64,000 bases of DNA from Adiantum capillus-veneris (taxonomy: Eukaryota > Streptophyta > Polypodiopsida > Polypodiales > Pteridaceae). Under the pieces are notes generated by a model, which was not told where the DNA came from, ran no database searches, and saw only the letters and a program-made list of their open reading frames with translations. The first letter of the stretch is position 1. The number at the start of each line of letters is the position of its first letter. The translations under genes were made by a program, and so were the position numbers. Of the stretch, positions 36,101 through 48,178 are shown piece after piece. Location: positions 15,455,077 through 15,519,076 of the forward strand of contig CM043946.1 of NCBI GenBank assembly GCA_014529385.2, written 5' to 3'.

Positions 36101-36908
36101 CACATCTATCTCATGGGTTACGATGTGCTATAGGCCAGATTCGCACATCTTCACACCAGCTTGGGATTGAGACAGGTAGATTCAGAGGCATACCAGCAGA
36201 CAATAGGATATGTCAGTTATGCCTTGCAGAGCCAGAGAGGGAGTTTCACTACATATGTCGCTGCACAATCTACTATGAGATACGGGGACGCTTTCATTGT
36301 CTATTCAGAGATGGTTTTGACTCATTAGATAGAGTCATGAGATATCAGGATCAAAGATGTCTCAGATTATTCCTACTTGAGATTTAGAGACATAGAGACG
36401 CTCTATTGAATGGGCAAAGACAGAGACAGTCCCAGAGACGCATCTCAGATTTCTTCAGTCTGAGTACCACAGAGGCAGAGGGGACACCACCACCACAGAG
36501 CTCGGTTCCCACCCATACACACACCAGCGGTACTCTCATTGATCGAGCTATAGAGTTAGGGAGATCGAGACGACCGCGATTGAGGAGGGGAGCCACGCAA
36601 CACCGGCGGAGATTGCGGCAGAGGATCCACAGGATTCTAGCACGACACCCAGAGTGTCGATCAGGATAGGCTTCATGCTACTACTATATTGTATCATGGT
36701 GACACTTATCCCCACTTTGTACCTTTATGGCATGATACCATTGCTCAGCCTACCAGCCACCCATAGGAGTCGGTAGCACTCCTATCAATTTTTTGTTTGT
36801 AGTTTTCTTTGTTTTGTACCCAGACTTGGTACTAGACTCATCATTGTTATCAGTTGGTCTCATAGGTCATTTTGGCCTTTTGTAGATGTTAATATATCAT
36901 TTCATTTC

Positions 36909-36912
<4 letters not shown>
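33194..36912 (+). mobile_element. LINE copy 9, end of ORF1 plus ORF2 with internal deletion
   Basis: It begins in the last 40 codons of ORF1 (LAHMREVMPEIIAAREKGKLAFYRNG). ORF2 starts at ATG 33341 (MAVWNYNGS). About 330 bp of endonuclease are missing at 33573, where LFREELQPL is joined to a segment near EMGLERCSHD. The long open stretch 33988-35655 covers the linker and RT motifs A-D (VDFRKAFDTI, GVKKGCPLSS, YADDIVLIS, NLGKTKVMVFN). A stop at 35653 and another near 36386 follow. The C-terminal CQLCLAEPEREFHYICRC motif is near 36220. It ends with the standard tail and (CT)n 36913-36988. About 97-98% like copy 12 by eye. Confidence 0.92.

Positions 36913-36988
<76 letters not shown>
36913..36988. 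repeat. (CT)38 tract between LINE copies 9 and 10
   Basis: Pure CT from the tail of copy 9 to the first base of copy 10. Confidence 0.97.
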
Positions 36989-36992
<4 letters not shown>

Positions 36993-37504
36993 TGGCGGGC
37001 GAGCAGGTCTGTGGCGGGATGAAGCTTTGAGGCGGGCAAGTCTGGCGCGAGGCTGAAGCTCTGTGGCGGGCAGGTCTGGCGTGAGGTTGAAGGTCTGTAG
37101 CGGGCTGAGCACGAGGCTGTGACAGGTTTCATGTGTTAAGGACAAGCAACACAGTGACTCTCTCTCTCTCTACACACTCAGTTTGAGCAGTGTGCAACAT
37201 TTTGTGGGCAACGTGCAACATTCCACAGGGCAGCGCTGCCTGTGCATTAGGGTTTTGGGCGAGAGAGGTGGAGCAAGCAGGAGCTCGCGCGAAGGGCAGG
37301 CAGCAGAAGAAGTCCTACGCGTAGCATGTCCTAGCAACCCTACGCGTAGCAAGTCCCAGCAAACGCGCACCCTTCACCTACGCGTAGGAAGTCCCAGCCT
37401 TAGAGAAAAATTTTAAGCCTTAAGGTAAAAAGCCTTAAGATAAAATATTTTAAGTTTGTCCTATTCTCCCTAGTACCCTACCCCACATTTGGGGCTCGGG
37501 TTCG

Positions 37505-38665
37505 GTGGATCTGCCTACCGAAGGGGAAGGGCCGGGTGTAGATAGCTACACCACCCCAAAAAAAAAAACAGCTATATTTAAGCGGAGAAACAGAGATACT
37601 GTACTATCACCAGGATCATTACGAGTGGGGAAAACGTCCAAGATACATGATGAACTAATGATGGAGAAGGTCCAGATGATGCTCAAATCAGAACTAAACT
37701 ACATGAGAGATGACATCAGGAAGGAAATGGACGCGAGCGCTAAGAGCTACAGGAACTCCATGTATGGAGACATGATGAGAGAACTAAGGAGAGAGATCCG
37801 GGGGATACAGAATGAGGAGATTCAGATCTTGAAAACGGAAGTACGAAACCTAATCAAGGCCGAAGTAAATGTAACAAAATGCGTTATGCAAAAGAAACTC
37901 GATGAGGCAGTAGCAAGTTTTGAAGCATGGAGAACAAATATGGAAAAGCACATGGGGGAAAAAGATGCAATAATTGAGGAGCTAAAAGGAGAACTTGCGG
38001 CTTGCAAATCTGCAACTAAGGAGAAGGGAGACGACCAACCTTCGGTGCTGAAGGAGCTCGAGGACATGAAAGATCAAATGAAAACTCTACGGGAAGGAGA
38101 TGAACAGAAATCGAAAACGGCATCTTCATGGGCGGAACGTCTTTTTAAGACACAAGAAAAGGTTGATGAAGCACAGAAATGGATTGAGGATGCGAAGAAA
38201 GGGAAGGCCCAGATGCTCGAGACCACACCTACTTCTACCATTATTAATATGACCATTGAGGAAGAGCAGAAAAGGAAGAATCGGGCTCTGCATGTGCGGG
38301 TCACAGGAGTCAAAGACAGAGAGAATGTAGATGAAGAAGTGAAGGAACTGCTACAACGCATGGGCATCACAGAGCCTACTCACACAAGTGCATGGAGAGT
38401 GGGCAAGAAAGGAATCGATGAGAAGGGAAACGTAAAGGACCGGGCACTTATTCTCCGCTTCCCGAATATAGAAATAAGGAAAGAATTTCTAAAGAAGAGG
38501 CCAACTCTTATGAAAACCGGTATTTTCCTGGGAGATGACCTTACATTGGCACAAGTGGCACACATGCAAGAGTTGATGCCAGAGATCAGGGCAGCAAGAG
38601 AAAAGGGGAAAATCGCCTTTTATAGAGGAGGGAAAGTAGTGGTTCTGGAAAAGCGCTCAGCATGA
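37505..38665 (+). CDS. LINE copy 10 ORF1: coiled-coil, RRM-like nucleic-acid chaperone
   Basis: About 386 residues from 37505 (a GTG; the first ATG is near 37657, so the start is uncertain). Basic N-terminus with an A-run at 37557-37568 in which slippage could occur. Long heptad-rich, highly charged region from about residue 50 to 260 that reads as coiled coil. Then an RRM-like segment (LHVRVTGVKDRENVDEEV...AWRVGKK...RALILRFPNIEIRKEFLKKR) and a basic tail (IFLGDDLTLAQVAHMQELMP...GKIAFYRGGKVVVLEK). This order resembles animal L1 ORF1p, whose trimer binds LINE RNA. Most plant L1 ORF1 proteins have an RRM and zinc knuckle and no long coiled coil. No CCHC seen here. Confidence 0.85.
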   Translation: MDLPTEGEGPGVDSYTTPKKKTAIFKRRNRDTVLSPGSLRVGKTSKIHDELMMEKVQMMLKSELNYMRDDIRKEMDASAKSYRNSMYGDMMRELRREIRGIQNEEIQILKTEVRNLIKAEVNVTKCVMQKKLDEAVASFEAWRTNMEKHMGEKDAIIEELKGELAACKSATKEKGDDQPSVLKELEDMKDQMKTLREGDEQKSKTASSWAERLFKTQEKVDEAQKWIEDAKKGKAQMLETTPTSTIINMTIEEEQKRKNRALHVRVTGVKDRENVDEEVKELLQRMGITEPTHTSAWRVGKKGIDEKGNVKDRALILRFPNIEIRKEFLKKRPTLMKTGIFLGDDLTLAQVAHMQELMPEIRAAREKGKIAFYRGGKVVVLEKRSA

Positions 38666-38695
38666 CGGTGCGAGACCTATGGGGCGACGCTCCAG

Positions 38696-41600
38696 ATAGC
38701 GGAGTGGAATTGTAATGGGTCATATAGGCTAGATGTAGGTGCCTTTGAAGAGAGCTTTAGGGATAGAGACATAGTTTTCTACTCAGAGACACACCAGATA
38801 CCGGGACAACGTATGCCACATGTGAAGGGTTATTTATGGGAAACAGCTGGTCGACCAGACAAGAGATCTCTACAGGGTAGCTGGGGGTCAGGAGGAGTAG
38901 CAGTCTTATTTAAAGAGGAGCTGAAACCACTACTACAGATTATCAGGAAAGATGAGCAAGCAAGGTATATGTGGGTGAGAATGAGAGCCGAGACAGGTAG
39001 ATTTCTATATATCGCTATATGCTACTTCCCTCCAAGTACCTCAGTCTACTCCTCACCTAAAGGACAGTCCCCTTTCTCCATATTGAATAATGACATATGG
39101 GAGTTCTCTAGAGATGGAGACATAGTTCTCTTAGGAGACTTTAATGCCAGAACGGCCAACTCTCAAGCAGTATTCTATGATACTTCTCAGAAAATGCTCA
39201 GAGAAGTGGATTTATCACAAAGGGGGCTTACTAGAAACTCACAAGATAAAGAACACACTGAATATGGGAGACATCTCATGGAGATGGCAACCATACATGG
39301 TTTGGCCATACTTAATGGTCTAGAGAATTTCCCGTTATCTGGGGGATTCACATGTTTCCCACACAAGCATGGGGCCAATACAGTGGATTATGTCATGACT
39401 TCACCAAGCTTTATTTCTAGTATCAAGGACTTTAAGATGGGACCCAGACCGGTTGGGATTGCAGTGGATCATGCTCTCTTGACCTTATCAATCTCCTTCC
39501 AATACAATGCCTCTCAAGTACAAAGGAAGAAGACACACACAAGATATACTTTCACGCCAGAAACTCACCCAGTCTATGTGGAAAAGATCTATAATAGGAT
39601 GCGGGCAGTCGAGCCAATATACTGTAGAGGAGATTACTTCTCAGTTAACAGAGATACTACATGGAGCAGCACAAGAGGCATACCCACATACTCAACCTGA
39701 TCAGAAGAGAGGAGCTGGGAACATGCCTCAAAACAGTTGGTATGACGAGGAATGCAGAGAGACGAGAATCCAGGTCCAGAAAGAGCTTACACTTGGGATC
39801 ATCACATATAAGCAGTCTCGGATTGCTCTTCGGCGTATAGTACGTCGCAAGAAAAGGACATTTTTAGCCAATCTAGAGAAGGATTTATATCAGCTCTTCT
39901 TGAGTCAGGACTCACATGAGGCATGGCGCTTATTTCAAGAGCACTCACCGCCTCCGACGATTACTTCTCCTGAGATCTGGGGTCAATATGTAACATCATT
40001 ATATATGGTATCTGGACAGCCTCCATTACCAGATCCGCTAGAGCCATGCCCTGCTGCTAGTACTTTCTTTACTACGGAAATGGTGGAAAAAGCCATTGAT
40101 AAGATGAAGACAAGAAGAGCATATGATCATGAAGGTTTAGTAGCAGAACATCTGATCCATGCCAGGGATCTACTTTCAGAAGTCCTTGCTCGGCTGTTTA
40201 ATCGGGTCATGTGTGAAGCATTACCTGAATCTTGGAAATTAACTACTATCGTACCTATTTTCAAGTCAGGGGATCCTATGACACCCGGGAACTACCGCAC
40301 CATTATGGTAGGTCACACTTTGACCCGACTGTACGCATCCATTCTTGAAAAAAAATTGAGTAGATGGGCAGAGAATGAGGGTATAAGAGCAACAGGACAA
40401 GCTGGATTCAGAAAAGGTTATTCCACTTTAGATCATATTCTTACGCTCATAGCCATTATTGAGGAAGGAAGAGCAAACGGGAGAAGGATGTATTGTTGCT
40501 TTGTGGATTTTCGGAAAGCTTTTGATACAGTACCAAGGGCCAGATTGATGCGCAGGATGCAAGAGTTAGGGGTCCCCAAAGAGATTATTTGGGGGATCAT
40601 GGCTTTATACGGGTCAGTAACTGGTTATGTACGTACTCCAGAAGGGGATTCCGACATTGTTCATTCCACCATTGGAGTAAAGCAGGGATGCCCACTGTCC
40701 TCTACTTTATTTGGTATGTACATAGATGAGGTATCAGATTACATTGATAGAGAGGGTGACAGAGGGGCTCAACTTGCAGGGTCATGCATCCCTTTGTTAT
40801 TGTATGCAGATGATATTGTATTGATAGCAGAATCACCAGATGGAATGCAGAGGCAGCTAGATGCATTACATAAATTCGCAGAGGACAGTGGCCTGTCGGT
40901 AAACTTGGGTAAAACCAAAGTTATGGTGTTTAACACCACACCGCAGTGGGTCAGGAGATCGGCACCTACATTTGCATATGGCCAGGATACAATAGAGTAC
41001 ACAGATGCATACACATACCTTGGGGTGGTATTTGCAGGACTGAAGTTTACTCTTAACAAACCAGCGGATGCTAGATTATCCAGAGCCTCTGCGGCCTTGG
41101 GAGGGTTGGAGAGGATGTGTTCACAAGTGCAGTTTCAGGAACCACGAACAAAACTTTGGCTCTTTGATACTGTGGTGGCTTCGGCTATGCTTTATGGGGT
41201 CCAGATTTGGGGACCATCTGTGGATCAGGATAATTGGAAGTCAATGGAGAGACCTTTGGTATCTATGATTTCCCGAATGATTAGAGCCAAGGCCTCCGTA
41301 CCACACGCGATTACCCGAGCGGAACTAGCAGCCCCTCCGATAGAAATTGAAGCTCTTACCCGATCAGTGTCCTTTATACATGGTTTGTGGGATACAAATA
41401 ATTGCCGATATACTAGACTGGCCCTTGAATCCTCTCAACAATTAGCAATGAAAGGGGATACATCATGCTGGTATGCGCAACTGTCCTCGTGGTTTCAGAG
41501 ACACGGGTTCAGTATGGAAAGATTACCCCCATTCCAATACTCTCTTGAGGCCCCATCACTGGCAATTACACGAACGGAGATTAATAAAATCATCCGACAG

Positions 41601-42305
41601 GATCTTATACAGTTAGATACTAAGAGGACGTGGGTAGACCCTACACAAGAATTGGGCACGAAGATGGCCGACTACAAAGAAAACTTCCTACAACTATCTG
41701 AAGATGGATTTGTGATTCGCCCGAGTTACATGGATACCCACCTGTCTCATGGTTTGAGATGTGCTATTGGTCAGATTCGTACATCCTCACATCAGTTGGA
41801 AATTGAATTTGGCAGATTTAGGGGAATCCCACCTGAGAGCAGAATTTGCAAGTTATGCGGAATGGAGCCGGAGACAGAATTACACTATATATGCCACTGC
41901 ACAGTATACTATGAGATACGGGGGCGTTTTCATTGCCTCTTTAAAGAAGGCTTTGGACCTCTAGATAGAATCATGCAATACCAAGATCAAAGATGCTTAG
42001 GCTTGTACCTACTGGAACTACATCGGCACAGGGATAATCTAATGAGAAGACAAAGAGCACTACAGCCTCAGAGGCCGATCACAGATTTCTTTGGATCGAG
42101 AGAAGCAGGAGTGGAAGGAGAAGCAAGAGGCCAACAGCCAGCACAAAGGAGTACCCACAGTCATACCAAAGGCACGCTAATTGACAGAGCGACTAAGCTT
42201 AGGAAATCGAGACGACCACGACCAAGATGCAGAAGCACACTTCACAGGAGGAGACTACAACAAAGGATTAGAAGCATTCTAGCCAGACACCTAGAATGCT
42301 CCTAA
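38696..42305 (+). CDS. LINE copy 10 ORF2: AP-type endonuclease and reverse transcriptase, one frameshift
   Basis: It starts where other copies have ATG (here ATA-GCG-GAG-TGG-AAT), so the start codon appears lost. Endonuclease: WNCNGS, SETHQ, SGGVAVLFKEEL, ICYFPPSTS, LLGDFNAR, TVDYVM and DHALLTLS, the catalytic set of APE-type LINE nucleases. One base is missing near 39622 (IY-TVEEIT elsewhere). The frame then continues to 42305 with RT motifs A VDFRKAFDTVPRARL, B GVKQGCPLSSTLFGMYIDE, C LLLYADDIVLI and D GLSVNLGKTKVMVFN. The C-terminal CKLCGMEPETELHYICHC (C-x2-C-x8-H-x4-C) lies near 41848-41901. Apart from these two changes it looks intact. Confidence 0.9.
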
Positions 42306-42506
42306 GAAGTTTATTTAATACTTTGTATTTTGTTTTTCAGATTTATTTTCACACTTTCACACTTTTCACACTTAGTACTTTAGTACTAAGGTACCCAGAC
42401 ATTGTAACAGATTCACCACTTTTGTATCAGTTTGGTCTCATAGGTCATTCTGGCCTTTTGAAGACGTTAATATAACATTTCATTTCATTTCATTTCTCTC
42501 TCTCTC

Positions 42507-42600
42507 GCGCGCGCAGACTTGCTGGTTCACTGCTGCCCTGCTGGTCCACGCAGACCCTCCCCCACCATTGCGCAGCCCTGCTGCTGCTTATCAAGTGCAC

Positions 42601-42677
<77 letters not shown>

Positions 42678-42782
42678 CCACATGCTGCTCCCTCCACCTG
42701 CTGCAACGATTCCCATCTCACCCCACTCTTGCTGCTCCCGCCGGTCCCTTCCTTTGCTACTGCTCTTCCCCCACTCCCTACC
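42507..42782. other. Unassigned C-rich spacer with a (CT)n tract
   Basis: Follows the tail of LINE copy 10 and precedes the LTR of element E. (CT)n at 42606-42674. The flanks are C/CTG-rich (GCTGCCCTGCTGGTCC, CTCCCGCCGGTCCC). It could be the 5' UTR of another LINE copy, but I find no matching copy in the window. Confidence 0.6.
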
Positions 42783-43349
42783 TGTTGCAGTGTCACTTTC
42801 ACAGGACACACAGTTAGTACAGTTGGTCTAGGATGGTTCACATTGGACGGACTCTCTGGTCTGGGCAGTGACACGTGGCAGCAGGGACACAAATGGTGGT
42901 CTAGTAGACAACATGGCCAGGTCACCACCACTCCGTTTGGGGATAGATTTAGATGGCTGACATTTATGAGCCGTTGGTGGCTCTTTATGGTTGTACATAT
43001 GAGGAGTAGCTGTTAGGTCATGATCATCATCTTCTAGATATATGGTTTAGTGTCGTCGTTTTGGGTAGCGAGTATATACACAGCACGTCTTCACCATCCC
43101 TGCACATCTGAGCCTCGACACCCCCATTGTACCTGTGAGTCCTAGGCTGGAGCTGAGTGTGCTGGCACGCCAGAGTCTGTATCGGTTCTTTGAGATAGTC
43201 GAGTCATGTTCTGGTCTGCTGTTGTGTCTCTGTGAGCTCAGTTGTTATCTATTGTTCCTTTGTTTTCAGTCTGTTTTGAGTGAGATTGTCACGCACATTG
43301 CACTGAGGAGCACTCACTGTAGAGAGCACGACACACTATCCGCGCTACA
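42783..43349 (+). repeat. Element E 5' LTR
   Basis: Reverse complement of the element A LTR by blocks (GGATGGTTCACATTGGACGG, ACACTATCCGCGCTACA). The same inside border GTGCTCTCATT follows. Confidence 0.9.
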
Positions 43350-46300
43350 AGTGCTCTCATTTGGCGATCACGGTGGGACCTCAACTGAAGTCTCACTCTC
43401 TGTTGAGATACAAATAGTGAAGCTAGTTGGTTTTTACCTAGCTTCGCCTACTTTGCCTTGCACTGTGTAGTCTGCTGGTCTGGTCCTCTCTCGCCCTGGT
43501 CCAACCAGCCCTCGTCCTTATTCTAGTCCTTCCTCGTCCTGGTCTAGTCCCTCCTCGTCCTGGTCCAGTGCTCCTGGTCCCTGGTCCCTGGGTCTAGTCA
43601 CTTGCCTGGTCTAGTAGAGTCTAGACCTGTCTTCGGCCAGTTAAAGCAGTTAAAGATCTTCTTGCCCAAAGCTTGGTTGGATTTGTGGTCGCTGCATGAC
43701 ACATACAAGGCGGTCATTAGAGCGTCAAAGCACACTACTGAGTCCTCTGAAGTACTACAATAGAAGACGACCCTTGGTACCTAGTAGAAGTCCATCAACC
43801 TCATCACCCATACATACGACATCACCCATTCCTCCATCCGGTTCCACATCTTCCAGGTCGCCTTCCCCAATAAAGCTCTCTCCTATTTTGTTACAGCAAA
43901 GCTCTCTCCTATTTTGTTACAGCAGACTATTGAGCAACGCGCTCCTGAGCAAGAGGCCATGGATGATGGAGGCGTTGGCCAGTGTTTTGCCCAAGGTAAA
44001 CATCAAGTTTCCTACCTTCAAGGGACTCTCTTCAAAAGATGTAGACGACCATGCAAGGAGGTTTGTATCTCTTTGTAGGGGTCGTGGTCTTAATAAAGAA
44101 GATGCTTATTTGGTACTCTTTCCATCTACCTTGGATGGCTTAGCAGACAAATGGTACAGTCAGTTTGCAGAGAACCATTTTGCAACTTGGGCAGCTTTAA
44201 GACAACATTCAGGCAAGGTGACTACCAGGAAAAGGTTTTGAATGAGTTGGCCAACATGGTTCTCCAGCTAGAGGAGACTTTTGCAAAACTTATGACTAAA
44301 ACCAAGTCTCTGGTTGCCAAGCTTCCCCAGCAGCCCGATGAATTTATGGTTAAGAAGTGGGTGGAGAAGGCTCTTCCCAAAACTTCTCAGCAAAAACTCC
44401 GAGAGAGGCTCCGACTCGACGCCACTTTGAGGAGTTCGTCACAGCTGCTACTAGGATAGAGGGGGCTAGGAAGCTGTTCACCAACTCCCCTCACATGGAG
44501 ACCCCCTCTGTGTTTTCGGAAAGTCCTGCTGATCCATTGACTTCTTTACGTAGGGAACTTGAAGCCCTAAAACTACAATGCGCCCTTCAAGAGAAGAAAT
44601 CAATCTCTCTTAGACAGGAGAAACCACCACATCTTGAGACTTTGGATCAAATCAAGAGAGAGCTAGAAGAGCTTCGGCCTTAGCAGGAGACTAAAGCTAT
44701 GGTATGGTGCAGCTCGTGTCGCTCTCCAGGACATCCTCCACAGGACTGTCCCCTTCGGGCTTATTGCCACTTCTGCGAAAAGTCTGGGCATGAAGACAAG
44801 GATTGCTACTATATCAAGGGATTGCGGCAAATACGATAAAGTCTAGGTCCTTCTCTCCAACAAGTAATAGCACTTGCATCCAACATGGTTTCACCCTATG
44901 GCCATCAAAACCCGATGCCACCTGTGTTGACAACACCTCCTATGCAAGGTATGCACAACAACTTTGCATCCCCCAGCTTTTATCATGCTAGGACTCCTTC
45001 AGTTCCCCAAAGCTTCTACACGTGAGCGTCCGGCCCCATGCAGCAACGACCGAGACCACCCCGGCCCTCCAATAGGCCAATTTTGTGCTACAGGTGCGGG
45101 GAGTATGGAGATTATCAGAGCAAATGTCCGTTGCCAGAAGGGTCCCCTCCTTGCCGACACTACCTTGAAGCTAAGGATCACTATAGTAAGGACTACCCAA
45201 AACAACGTGCATCCACATCTACAAGCACAAGCTAGAACTAGCAGGAGTTTACATTTCCAAAGGTTAACCTCATCACAGTAAGCACCATTCCACAGGCCCC
45301 GCCTTCCACTCTTGTAGTTGCCTCTCGAGATGGGTTGAAGCAGGTGGAAGAGCCGGCTGGTGTGCTCACATGGGCACAGAGAGCTGCTCTTGGTCTCAGC
45401 CTCCCTGGCAGTCCAATTTTTTCATCTCCAGTCACACAAATGAGTCAAACTCCCTTAGTAGCTGACAAACCAGCAAGTAGTGCCAAGAGCCAACCTACCT
45501 CTCTTCTATCAGATATTAATGGTGCTTTCATGGAAGCAGTAGAGGACTTGCAGAAGCTTAAGATACCAGAGAAAGATCTGATCAAAAGAGAGAAGCCTAC
45601 AGCAAAGTCTATCTTGAAAAACACCTTTCAGCAAGTGTCACTGTACGACATGCTTCGACTTGATGCAAATTTTCAAAGTGACATCCTTTCCATCATCTAG
45701 TCTCTGTATCCTGGTGCAGGGCTTAGTGGTGGGCACCTACTTTTGAAGCCCTTGGAGTCCTACATAATTTCTTATCCAGCTGCTCCCCTCACCGACTACA
45801 AAAGTCCTCGTCTCACTGTGTCTATTCTTGGGCATCATTTCTCAGGCGTCATAGTGGATGGTGGATCTGGACTCAATCTGATGCCAGAATTTACTATGTT
45901 GGCTTTAGGTCTGCAGCCTACCCGCCCTACTCTATTCCCTGTTACATTGGCGAATCAGTGGACAGTCTATCCAGTGGGCATAGAAGATAAGGTGCCTCTG
46001 AAGGTACAAGACTTCACATTTAGCTTGGATTTTGTGGTGGTCAGTCTACCCCAGGTGGAGGGAGGATTTCCTTTGCTTATTGGTAGACCTTGGTTGCGGC
46101 ATACTAAGGCACTTCATAATTGGGGAAACGACACCATGTGGATACATACTCCTGGCTCCCCCATGCAACCAATTCGACTCGAAGGAGGTATGGATCCAGT
46201 GGTTCATCATAGCTCATTGTCAGTACCGTCCAACCCCGACCCTGAGCAGCCCATCCCACTTGACAGGTCCGACGAAGACCTGCTGCAGTGGTTGGAAGCT

Positions 46301-47030
46301 ACCACATCGATGCCGTGCTATGTGGTCTCTATTCAAGCCTCACCTATGCCTATCACACTCTCTCTCTCCCAACTCCTCAGGTGGACACCAGTGTCCCAAG
46401 CCCTACAGCAGAAAGTGTGCCAGTCAAAGAAGTAAGTGTGTTAGTCCTTGATGCCCATGATTCAAGTGTTCCTCTGATGGAAGCTGTCGGCCTTGGTGAA
46501 CCTATAACACATCACCGAAGAGGGAAGAAATCTCCTCTGCATGAGCTCGCAAATGTTCCACCTCTTCCTCTTTAACATCTCCCGGGGCTGACGCCCTGCC
46601 CACTCAAAAGCACTCTGCTATGTTTGTGTCTGAAGACCTACCCTTCGAGGAGCTTCCACCAGGATGGTTACAAGAGGAGTATGCAGAGTTTCCAATTGAT
46701 CAAACACCAGCCCATGATGTCTCGAAGCTCCAAAAGGCAGCTCACTTTTCATCTTCCGAAGCACCCTCCCTAGTTACACCTCCTGACCCGGTCAAAGAAG
46801 TCAACCTGGGCGCCCCTGACAGCCCTCAGCACGTCCTCTTAGCAGCCTAGTTATGGGAGCATCCTGCATTACTTGATCAGGTAGTTTCTTTTATACACTC
46901 TTTTATAGATGTATTTGCCTGGTCCTACAAGGATTTGGAAGGGATCCCACCAGAATTGGGTGTCCACACTATCCCTTTGGTTGAAGGGGCTAAGCCGGTC
47001 AGAGGCCGTGGTTTCTTTGAGTTAGTCAAG
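42783..47030 (+). mobile_element. LTR retrotransposon E (family of A and B), partial
   Basis: Plus-strand fossil of the A/B family. 5' LTR 42783-43349 (TGTTGCAG...GCGCTACA), leader, gag from 43696 (MTHTRRSLERQS, core KVNIKFPTFKGLS, CCHC CYRCGEYGDYQSKC near 45090), and retropepsin-like region near 45850-46140 (VDGGSGLNLM, LLIGRPWL). Then it reaches the first part of a polymerase reading (YKDLEGIPPELGVHTIPL, near 46920-46990), which A and B do not show. It is broken and ends at about 47030 against fragment E2. No 3' LTR of its own. Confidence 0.87.
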
Positions 47031-47344
47031 TCCCATGCTGTTCAAGTTCGATTGTTGATTCGTGGTGTTGTTTGCTCTGTTATTCATTGTCTTCTTAGTT
47101 TTCATTCTGTTGGAGTGAGATCTCATGCACATTGCACTGAGGAGCACCCACTGTAGAGAGCACGACGCATTATCCCCGCTACAGGTGCTCTCATTTTTGG
47201 CACGCCCGATGGGACCTCAACCGAAGTCTCACTCCGTCGAAAGTCAAGTCGAGGAGCTACCTGGTTTAAGCTCCCTGTATTAGTCTGTTCGTTTTGACTG
47301 GTCTGGGCCTGCTTCAGTTTTGACTCGTTTTGACTGGACTGGTT
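47031..47344 (+). mobile_element. Fragment E2: LTR end plus leader of the same family
   Basis: It contains the 3' end of an A/B/E-family LTR (GCACTGAGGAGCACCCACTG, ending CCGCTACA at 47178-47185) followed by the leader GGTGCTCTCATTTTTGGCAC and CGATGGGACCTCAACC. The order LTR end then leader shows it is a separate element start rather than the 3' LTR of E. A fossil fragment. Confidence 0.8.
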
Positions 47345-47401
47345 TGGGTCTCATAGGTCATTTTGACCTTTTGAAGACGTTTAATATAACAATTCATTTC
47401 A

Positions 47402-47402
<1 letters not shown>
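47345..47402 (+). mobile_element. LINE copy 11, tail only
   Basis: TCTCATAGGTCATTTTGACC, GAAGACG and ATTCATTTCAT, followed by (CT)n to 47427 and (CA)n to 47455. The stem is perfectly paired (AGGTC/GACCT). Confidence 0.85.
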
Positions 47403-47455
<53 letters not shown>

Positions 47456-47457
<2 letters not shown>

Positions 47458-48094
47458 AGTGGGGCTTGTGACCCTTTGCATTACACAAAAAGCCAACCAA
47501 AGGTCCGTACACAAGAAATATGGGAAAAACCCTGAAAGATACACAATGAGATCATGGGGAAAAATACCCATACAGCCACAAGATACATCAAAGGATAGGA
47601 TATTGTGCTCATGAAGTGGTAAAGAAGCTCTCAAGCTGTAAGATTCCTACACAAATCTTCCAAAAGCTCTGTCCGCCTCAGGGAGTGTAGCGAAACTACA
47701 TCATCCAATGGTGGCTACCTAAATGACAAAATATCTACAGTAAGAACCCTCCTGTAGGCTCATAGAATCCAAGGGACTGAACAACCACTATGTTTGTAAG
47801 AGTTACAACACCGTTGCTTCACCATTTTGTACGGCTAGTGATTGTCCCGAGCTGGCCACCCATCGCACATCACGTAGATTGCACGGGCCAACACTTAAGT
47901 ACGTGCCCGACTGGTCATTTTCTGAGTCTGGCTGAATGCACACATTTTTAGCCATTTTTGGGCTTTTATGTTTTTTGCACCAGTTACACATTTTGCCCTA
48001 CCTCAACCTAACATTCTATAAATAGAATGATTAGGGTCTTGTAGTCATTCATTGTGTAATCAGAGCATCATTTGCAAAGCACCTGTGTTTCTAG

Positions 48095-48102
<8 letters not shown>
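47456..48102. other. Unassigned segment ending in an LTR-like promoter region
   Basis: No coding potential recognised. Near 48020-48075 it reads CTATAAATAGAATG followed by TCATTCATTGTGTAATCAGA, which resembles the TATA box and R/U5 of a plant LTR. It runs into the (CT)n that carries LINE copy 12, with no LINE tail in front, so this tract may be an original target. Confidence 0.5.

Positions 48103-48178
<76 letters not shown>
48103..48178. repeat. (CT)38 tract before LINE copy 12
   Basis: A pure tract after GTTTCTAGTGGTTT. The first LINE base follows directly. Confidence 0.97.

Larger units (their letters stand above)
36989..42495 (+). mobile_element. LINE copy 10, essentially full length
   Basis: The most complete copy, about 5.5 kb: 5' UTR 36989-37504, ORF1 to 38665, ORF2 38696-42305, 3' UTR and tail to 42495, then (CT)n 42496-42506. 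Its 5' end directly abuts the (CT)n of copy 9. The 5' UTR starts with imperfect repeats of about 38 bp (GGCGGGCAGGTCTGGCG) and holds three CTACGCGTAG palindromes at 37315, 37340 and 37378. Only two lesions are evident (see ORF2). A separate subfamily from copies 9 and 12 by its 3' UTR. Confidence 0.93.
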
